From Microplitis mediator (taxonomy: Eukaryota > Arthropoda > Insecta > Hymenoptera > Braconidae), in the NCBI RefSeq assembly GCF_029852145.1, contig NC_079974.1:19508082-19572081 (forward strand): a stretch of 64,000 nt of DNA, given 5' to 3'. Positions within the stretch are counted from its first letter, which is position 1. The number at the start of each line of letters is the position of its first letter. The position numbers and the translations under genes were made by a program. Positions 62,808-64,000 of this stretch are shown one piece after another. Below the pieces are notes generated by a model. The model did not search any database and was not told the DNA's origin. It saw nothing but the letters and a program-made list of their open reading frames with translations.

Positions 62808-63246
62808 ATGGAAATAACTCTGAACGTCTAGGAGGCAAGATGTCGGCATAGCTGATGTTTTTAAATAATTCGGCTGTGTCACATCGAGCCAACCGTACGT
62901 TTAGACAACACAATTATCAATTTATTTAAATAATTTAAAATTAAGATAATTTAAATTATTAATTTTGTAAACTGTTTTGTAAAAATAATAAAATATATGA
63001 TCTATAAATATGATAGTATATTAATTTAAAAATAATTTTCGAAAGTAATTAAGATTAATACCATGAAAAATTTAAATAAACAAAGAAACAATTCTTGGAA
63101 GTAACAAGACGATAATAAAATAATTTTTTTATTTTATTTTATTTGAATCATTTGTCGGATGTCGGGTAAGTTGAAATTTAGCGCGTGACAAAATTAATTC
63201 AAAGCGCGTGCGCGTGCGCGTCCACGTATGACAACGACGTATGACG

Positions 63247-63277
63247 ACGACGGCGACGTTGTGGTAGTCGCCGTCGT
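63247..63277. promoter_or_regulatory. GC-rich hairpin upstream of the last gene
   Basis: ACGACGGCGAC and GTCGCCGTCGT are perfect 11-bp inverted arms around a 9-base loop, next to a (GCGTGC)n run at 63206-63220. It is 306 bp upstream of the next ATG and could lie in its promoter or 5'UTR. Confidence 0.5.
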
Positions 63278-63582
63278 TGGCGTTTTGTCGAGAAATTTAA
63301 TCTACCTGTGGTGGGAATATGGAAATTAAAGAGAGAGAATGTAGATAAAGATGATGGATTGGCTGCAGTAATGAGTGGGAGTAAGAGAAGACAAAAAAAA
63401 GGAGGGAGAGACAAAATGAGTGAGTAAGCGAGTGATAAAAATAAGAGAGAGAAAGCAAGAGGACAATAATGGAATGAAGTTGAATAACCAGCTAAACTAT
63501 TGATGCCCCAAGTGCCTTTTCACTAGTTCTTTTGGTGTGTAGTGAATTTTATTTAATTTATATTGACAGATTTTAAAATTAT

Positions 63583-63718
63583 ATGCAGAAAATGTCGTCA
63601 AGTGGATGGGAACTTGTAACTAAAAATAAAAAAGATAAAAATTCTGGTAAAAGTAACAAACTTACTAAAGTTGAAAAGAAAAAATTTATTGAAAATGCAC
63701 CGAAAGTTGAGGATTTTC
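63583..63718 (+). CDS. First coding exon of a gene, tentatively TMEM214-like
   Basis: An ATG at 63583 (or 63592, the second Met of MQKMSSSGWELV) opens 45 codons and runs into a GTAAGT donor at 63719, with the last codon split after its first base. The peptide has SSGWELVTKNKKDKN near the start and KKKFIENAPKVEDF at its end. A G-W-E-(L/V)-V start with a following basic stretch recalls TMEM214, an ER membrane protein. I recognise this only by memory of the family's N-terminus, so no symbol is given. The rest of the gene lies beyond the window. Confidence 0.5.
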
Positions 63719-64000
63719 GTAAGTTTAGAACCTCATGTTTATTTTTATTTAAATATTTACACACATATGTTAAGATTTTTATGAATTAAATTTATCATTT
63801 TTATTATTTTGCGACTACGATTTATTACTATCGGCTGTTACTTTATTTATCGAACTTGTTTTCAAGTGAAAAATATGTTTTTTTATCTAGTATTTGGACA
63901 TTAAACCATTTGGAGTAACGGTATCTGATTGCTGTAGTAAATTTTTTAAATTAAAAAAGTTTATCATTTCAATTCGATACTTCTAGTTCAAACTCGAAAG
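63719..64000 (+). other. First intron of the TMEM214-like gene, running off the window
   Basis: It begins GTAAGTTT. It is AT-rich, and no acceptor followed by a plausible exon is identified before the end. Confidence 0.5.

Larger units (their letters stand above)
55948..63582. other. Long AT-rich non-coding region
   Basis: No supported coding gene over 7.6 kb. It holds the listed MITEs, many homopolymer runs, TA-rich stretches (about 57975-58010 and 60035-60055) and three less AT-rich patches (57840-58110, 60940-61260, 61610-61760). These patches could be promoters, untranslated exons or non-coding RNA of neighbouring genes. The patch at 61720 contains CATCGTCAGTTCTTC, resembling an arthropod initiator (TCAGT). 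I cannot assign a transcript from sequence alone. Confidence 0.4.

Noticed and set aside
62719..62913. Poly-isoleucine frame
   Set aside because: Translation of the (AAT)n microsatellite.

Overview
The window looks like AT-rich nuclear DNA of an insect. Introns are short (about 60-90 bp unless a repeat has inserted), splice sites are canonical GT...AG, transposon-derived foldback elements are dense, and one gene is a clear metazoan ERMP1. A hymenopteran such as a parasitoid wasp is my best guess, but that is inference and not read from a diagnostic gene.

Region 1 (1-48367) is a tandem, same-strand cluster of five paralogues, nicknamed ZT1-ZT5 here. Each full copy encodes a very long N-terminal array of U1-type C2H2 zinc fingers, mostly in two-finger modules. 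This is followed by a five-finger junction block and a C-terminal nucleotidyltransferase of the terminal uridylyltransferase / non-canonical poly(A) polymerase class, with GS and SDLD motifs, a third Asp and a PAP-associated core. The splice plan is identical throughout: a giant first coding exon ending just after the DLD motif, a 217-nt exon, and a last exon of 583-592 nt. ZT1 is seen only as its 3' exons. ZT2 spans 18605-25702 (2186 aa, about 23 fingers), ZT3 28117-35764 (2495 aa, about 27), ZT4 39474-42039 (801 aa, 5) and ZT5 43498-48367 (1569 aa, 15 plus one decayed). Finger number changes by in-frame segmental duplication and deletion, while the catalytic end is intact in all four full-length copies.

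Between ZT1 and ZT2 lies a 39-bp minisatellite of at least 14.9 kb (about 382 unit lengths, with a 100-N assembly gap). It has nested higher-order repeats, and its two edges carry the ends of a dispersed foldback element.

Region 2 (50272-55885) is an 11-exon gene for an ERMP1-like ER membrane M28 metallopeptidase of 883 aa. The initiator ATG is alone at the end of exon 1, and several introns carry foldback elements.

Region 3 (55886-64000) is mostly non-coding AT-rich sequence with several MITE-like repeats. It ends with the first coding exon of another + strand gene, tentatively TMEM214-like.

The most notable system is the ZT cluster: a modular, fast-changing RNA/nucleic-acid-binding finger array fused to an RNA-tailing enzyme, duplicated in tandem. 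This layout resembles host genome- or virus-defence families, but that function is inference only.
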